8,921 nt of DNA, from positions 1 to 8,921 of the forward strand of contig CAKXIK010000076.1 in the NCBI GenBank assembly GCA_934875675.1, in the 5' to 3' direction. The translations under genes were made by a program, and so were the position numbers. The DNA is from an uncultured bacterium (lineage in GTDB: Bacteria; Bacillota; Clostridia; Oscillospirales; Acutalibacteraceae). Positions 6,513-8,921 of the stretch are shown here, in pieces (position 1 is the stretch's first letter; the number at the start of each line of letters is the position of its first letter). Below the pieces are notes generated by a model, which saw nothing but the letters and a program-made list of their open reading frames with translations, was not told the origin of the DNA and made no database searches.

Positions 6513-7167
6513 ACAGGATCTTTTGCCGCTTTCGTGGATTTCACAGTATGGGTATTGTCCCCGTCGTGCCGCCTTGTTAGCACTGGAACAGCTGTGGAAT
6601 GAAAACGAATATACCGCAGCAGGCCGGTCACAGCATGATCGCGTTCATACGGCTCGCATCGAGCACCACGGTACGCAGATTAATCTGTATGAGCTTGCAG
6701 TTTTTTCGCGCGCACTCGGCATCAGCGGAAAATGCGACTGTGTTGAAGCACAGGAATCTCCAAATGGGGTTCCACTGCCGTTTGCTGCCGGACGTTTTGT
6801 TCTTTACCCCGTGGAATACAAGCATGGTGTCGTCCGAAGTGAGTCGGAGTATCAGATGCAGCTTTGCGCACAGGCACTTTGCTTGGAAGAAATGTATGGG
6901 GCCCAAATTTCCCACGGCGCTCTCTTCTTTATTGATGCACACCGGCGCGATGAGGTCATACTGACTCCTGCGCTGCGGGAAAAAACGAAAAATGTTACGC
7001 GGGAACTTGCCGTGCTTGCGGCACAATCGCATCTTCCCACGGCCGAATATGGTCCCCGGTGCAAAAGATGCTCCATGCAGGAACTGTGTATCCCCACACT
7101 CAAGCACTCTGCCAAAAGTTATTGCAACACCCTCTGGAAGGATGTCATGCAGGAGGAAATGCCATGA
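6493..7167 (+). CDS. cas4: Cas4 RecB-like nuclease with Fe-S cluster (spacer acquisition)
   Basis: Works with Cas1-Cas2 to trim prespacers and ensure spacers with the right PAM and orientation. Of 224 residues, C22 in YCPRR together with C190, C193 and C199 (CKRCSMQELC) are the four iron-sulfur ligands. Nuclease residues fit the RecB pattern: H48, D82 in GKCDC, E108 and K110 in VEYKHG, and a Q-rich motif QMQLCAQALCLEEMYG (121-136). ATG 6493 was chosen because AGGTG (6481-6485) is 7 nt upstream and the product starts just before the family's first conserved block; an in-frame start at 6388 would lie deep inside cas7c. It overlaps cas7c by 20 nt, and its stop TGA shares bases with the cas1 start (ATGA at 7164-7167). 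Confidence 0.93.
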   Translation: MPSFSAEQDLLPLSWISQYGYCPRRAALLALEQLWNENEYTAAGRSQHDRVHTARIEHHGTQINLYELAVFSRALGISGKCDCVEAQESPNGVPLPFAAGRFVLYPVEYKHGVVRSESEYQMQLCAQALCLEEMYGAQISHGALFFIDAHRRDEVILTPALREKTKNVTRELAVLAAQSHLPTAEYGPRCKRCSMQELCIPTLKHSAKSYCNTLWKDVMQEEMP

Positions 7168-8180
7168 AACAGCTGCAGAACACCTTGTATATTCTTACAC
7201 CGGATACCTATCTTTTTCTGCAGAACGAGGCAATTACAGTCAAAGTCGGCGGTGTGGAAAAGGTCCGTGTTCCCGCGCATACAATCAACAGCATTTTCTG
7301 CTTCGGCAATATTTCTGTTTCCACACCGTTGATTGCCTTTTGCGGCGAACAGGGAATCGGGCTTGTTTTCTTTTCTGAGTACGGTCGTTTTTACGGTCGT
7401 GTACAGGGACCGGTACACGGGAACATCTATCTGCGTCGCAGGCAATTTGCTGCGTTGGACGATCCTCTTTTCAGTGCACATCTGGTACGCAGCATTCTGC
7501 TGGGTAAACTGGTTAACAGCAAGAATTTTTTACAACGAGAGCGTCGGGAGCGGACACAACCCGATGAATCCCTTAATGATGCGGTAAAAAGGATTACGGC
7601 AATGGCTGTACAACTACAGGACTGCCCAACTGTTGAATCCATGCGCGGATTGGAAGGCGCTGCAGCCGCTGCATACTTTTCTGCTTTTCCTTCCATCCTA
7701 AAACCGGGCGGACTTACCTTCGACGGACGCAATCGCCGTCCACCGGAGGATCCGGTTAATGCGTTGCTCTCCTTCCTTTATACATTGCTGAAAAATGACG
7801 TGCAGTCCGCACTGGAAGGGGTGGGACTTGATCCCGCAGCAGGATTTTTGCATACGTTGCGCCCAGGACGGCCTGCCTTGGCGCTGGATTTGATGGAAGA
7901 ACTGCGTGCACCGCTCTGCGACCGTCTGGCAGTTGCCCTAATTAATCGGGGGCAGATCAGCGAAAAAAGTTTTGAACAACTCTCTGCTCCCGTACAATTG
8001 ACTGATGATGGCCGAAAAACAGTGTTGACCGCATGGCAGAAGCGCAAACAAGAGGAAATTACCCACCCGTTTTTGCAGGAGAAGATTCCAATCGGACTGA
8101 TCCCGCACATTCAGGCACAGCTTTTGGCTCGTGTTTTTCGAGATGAGCTTGATGAATATCCGCCATTCTGTTGGAGGTGA
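7164..8180 (+). CDS. cas1: Cas1 integrase, type I-C
   Basis: Metal-dependent integrase that, as a Cas1-Cas2 complex, inserts prespacers at the leader-repeat junction. The 338 residues match the subtype. The N-terminal beta domain begins KQLQNTLYILTPDTYLFLQN. Active-site residues in the helical C-terminal domain are visible: E164 in RGLEGAAAAAYF, H230 in GFLHTLRPGRPALALDLMEE, and D242/E245 in the same segment. ATG 7164 is chosen because AGGAGG (7151-7156) lies 7 nt upstream and it overlaps the cas4 stop as ATGA, a sign of coupled translation; the frame is also open back to 7059, but that part lies inside cas4. It ends inside the ribosome binding site of cas2. Confidence 0.96.
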   Translation: MKQLQNTLYILTPDTYLFLQNEAITVKVGGVEKVRVPAHTINSIFCFGNISVSTPLIAFCGEQGIGLVFFSEYGRFYGRVQGPVHGNIYLRRRQFAALDDPLFSAHLVRSILLGKLVNSKNFLQRERRERTQPDESLNDAVKRITAMAVQLQDCPTVESMRGLEGAAAAAYFSAFPSILKPGGLTFDGRNRRPPEDPVNALLSFLYTLLKNDVQSALEGVGLDPAAGFLHTLRPGRPALALDLMEELRAPLCDRLAVALINRGQISEKSFEQLSAPVQLTDDGRKTVLTAWQKRKQEEITHPFLQEKIPIGLIPHIQAQLLARVFRDELDEYPPFCWR

Positions 8181-8185
8181 TCGGA

Positions 8186-8476
8186 ATGATGGTTGTTGTT
8201 TCCTATGATGTTGATACCACAGAGTCTGTGGGTGCCAAACGATTGCGTAAAGTTGCAAAAATCTGTGAAGCCTATGGGGTGCGGGTTCAAAATTCTGTTT
8301 TTGAATTGCTGATAGATCCCGCTCAGCTTGTTGCGCTTAAGGCGCGCTTAGGCACAGTTATAGACGAAACAAAAGATTCTGTACGTCTTTATCGGCTTGG
8401 AAGCAATTGGAGACCTCGTGTAGAATCGATTGGAAAACCTCCTCGTTTTGAACAGGATGGCATTCTGATGCTGTAA
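8186..8476 (+). CDS. cas2: Cas2, structural partner of Cas1
   Basis: Small ferredoxin-fold protein whose dimer bridges two Cas1 dimers during spacer integration. It has 96 residues, beginning MMVVVSYDVDT; the aspartate D8 after the first beta strand (VSYDV) and the block RVQNSVFELLID are characteristic. ATG 8186 has GGAGGTG (8173-8179) 6 nt upstream; ATG 8189 (9 nt) is almost as good and would remove one residue. A longer frame from TTG 8171 would start inside the ribosome binding site and is unlikely. The gap to cas1 is 5 nt. It is the last gene of the operon, followed by the hairpin at 8507-8550 and the CRISPR leader. Confidence 0.95.
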   Translation: MMVVVSYDVDTTESVGAKRLRKVAKICEAYGVRVQNSVFELLIDPAQLVALKARLGTVIDETKDSVRLYRLGSNWRPRVESIGKPPRFEQDGILML

Positions 8477-8506
8477 CGATGTATCTTTGTTTTACTGCAA
8501 AGCATT

Positions 8507-8550
8507 TGCGCGAACCCCAATCATTTATCAAATCAGCTTAGGTTCGCGCA
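8507..8550. repeat. 10-bp GC-rich hairpin between cas2 and the array leader
   Basis: TGCGCGAACC (8507-8516) pairs perfectly with GGTTCGCGCA (8541-8550) around a 24-nt loop, starting 30 nt after the cas2 stop. A stem this strong right after the last gene suggests an end point or mRNA-stabilising structure for the cas transcript, but there is no T-tract after it (CAAAATCC follows), so it is not a textbook terminator. A leader function is also possible. Confidence 0.55.
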
Positions 8551-8685
8551 CAAAATCCTACTCCTGCAAAAAGAAACTTATTCATATTTTTTTATTTAAC
8601 TTACATTATTTTACCTTTTTCTTTTTAGTCTGGTTTTTCTGCGGCAATTTGTTCAATAATATAATTATTTTTGTGCATTTTTGCT
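8551..8685 (+). promoter_or_regulatory. CRISPR leader with pre-crRNA promoter
   Basis: An AT-rich, T-rich stretch without a gene lies directly against the first repeat, on the side where the leader is expected. A perfect TATAAT stands at 8660-8665; transcription would start near 8672, about 14 nt before the first repeat, and run into the array. A matching -35 box is weak (T-rich sequence near 8635-8642). As the Cas1-Cas2 integration site is the leader-repeat junction, the bases just before 8686 (TTTTTGCT) are probably also part of the integration signal. Confidence 0.6.
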
Positions 8686-8848
8686 GTTGCCCCTTCGCGG
8701 GGGCATGAATTGAAACTTATACAGTCGGGGTTTAATCCGTATACAGTGCAGTAGTTGCCCCTTCGCGGGGGCATGAATTGAAACAAAAAACCGTCTGTAC
8801 TGCAAATGAATTATTACGTTGCCCCTTCGCGGGGGCATGAATTGAAAC
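8686..8848 (+). CRISPR. CRISPR array, type I-C: three identical 31-nt repeats, two spacers
   Basis: Repeats at 8686-8716, 8754-8784 and 8818-8848 are identical over 31 nt, begin GTTGCCCC and end in ATTGAAAC, the usual type I-C 3' end. TGCCCC and GGGGCA within each repeat form a 6-bp stem with loop TTCGCG; cutting at the 3' base of the stem leaves the 11-nt tag TGAATTGAAAC, as known for Cas5c. Spacers are 37 nt (8717-8753) and 33 nt (8785-8817). The first contains TATACAG twice (8718-8724, 8740-8746). Bases flanking the repeats differ in all copies, so 31 nt is the exact unit. Orientation is from cas2 outward, with the newest spacer first. Confidence 0.97.
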
Positions 8849-8921
8849 CTACCCTCCACGGCCACCTGCTCCCCGGCCTTTACTCTGACTCTAATACGCA
8901 TCTGACGCTTCCGACGACGAT
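8849..8921. other. GC-rich sequence after the last visible repeat, no further repeat
   Basis: With spacers of 33 and 37 nt, another repeat should start at about 8882-8886 if the array went on, but nothing resembling GTTGCCCC or ATTGAAAC occurs up to the window end. Therefore the array either ends at 8848, or an array end has been joined to foreign DNA. The reverse strand is open over this stretch (MRIRVRVKAGEQVAVEGR from ATG at 8901-8899), so the DNA looks like part of a protein gene, though too short to identify. Confidence 0.5.

Noticed and set aside
8487..8708. 73-codon frame in the leader, rich in phenylalanine
   Set aside because: It lies in T-rich leader sequence, ends inside the first repeat and has no ribosome binding site.
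8665..8901. Reverse-strand frame of 78 codons across the array with recurring FMPPRRGN and IHAPAKGQ segments
   Set aside because: It is a translation of the CRISPR repeats themselves, a well-known artefact; only the part right of 8848 could be real coding DNA.

Overview
The window holds one complete type I-C CRISPR-Cas locus on the + strand, in the classical order cas3 - cas5c - cas8c (with internal cas11c) - cas7c - cas4 - cas1 - cas2 - leader - CRISPR array. The genes are packed with gaps of at most about 16 nt, or with overlaps, and nearly all have strong GGAGG-type ribosome binding sites. That translation style, roughly balanced GC in the genes and AT-rich flanks suggest a Firmicute, probably a clostridial (Oscillospiraceae-like) bacterium. 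This placement is an inference from style, not from a marker gene.

Layout. Positions 1-777 are AT-rich and contain no convincing gene. They hold a possible IS3-family insertion sequence end (about 49-76), a good intrinsic terminator (135-165) that closes whatever lies to the left, several perfect palindromes, candidate promoters and a 12-bp inverted repeat (598-609/693-704). Positions 778-3017 are cas3, split into two reading frames by a -1 shift. The effector genes cas5c, cas8c and cas7c follow (3034-6512), then the adaptation genes cas4, cas1 and cas2 (6493-8476). An AT-rich leader of about 209 nt, with a 10-bp GC-rich hairpin near cas2 and a TATAAT box just before the array, leads into three identical 31-nt repeats and two spacers (8686-8848). 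The last 73 nt contain no further repeat.

How the genes work together. Cas4, Cas1 and Cas2 select, trim and insert new spacers at the leader end. Cas5c replaces Cas6 in this subtype: it cuts the repeat hairpin and stays on the crRNA 5' tag. Cas7c forms the backbone, Cas8c is the large PAM-reading subunit, and Cas11c, made from an internal start inside cas8c, forms the belly. Cas3 is recruited to unwind and degrade the target.

The system family is known. The points that deserve attention are the cas3 frameshift, which falls exactly on a canonical slippery heptamer A_AAT_TTT; a well-placed internal Cas11c start; a Cas5c that seems to lack two of the three catalytic residues described in the Bacillus halodurans enzyme; and a very short array whose last repeat runs into GC-rich non-repeat DNA.
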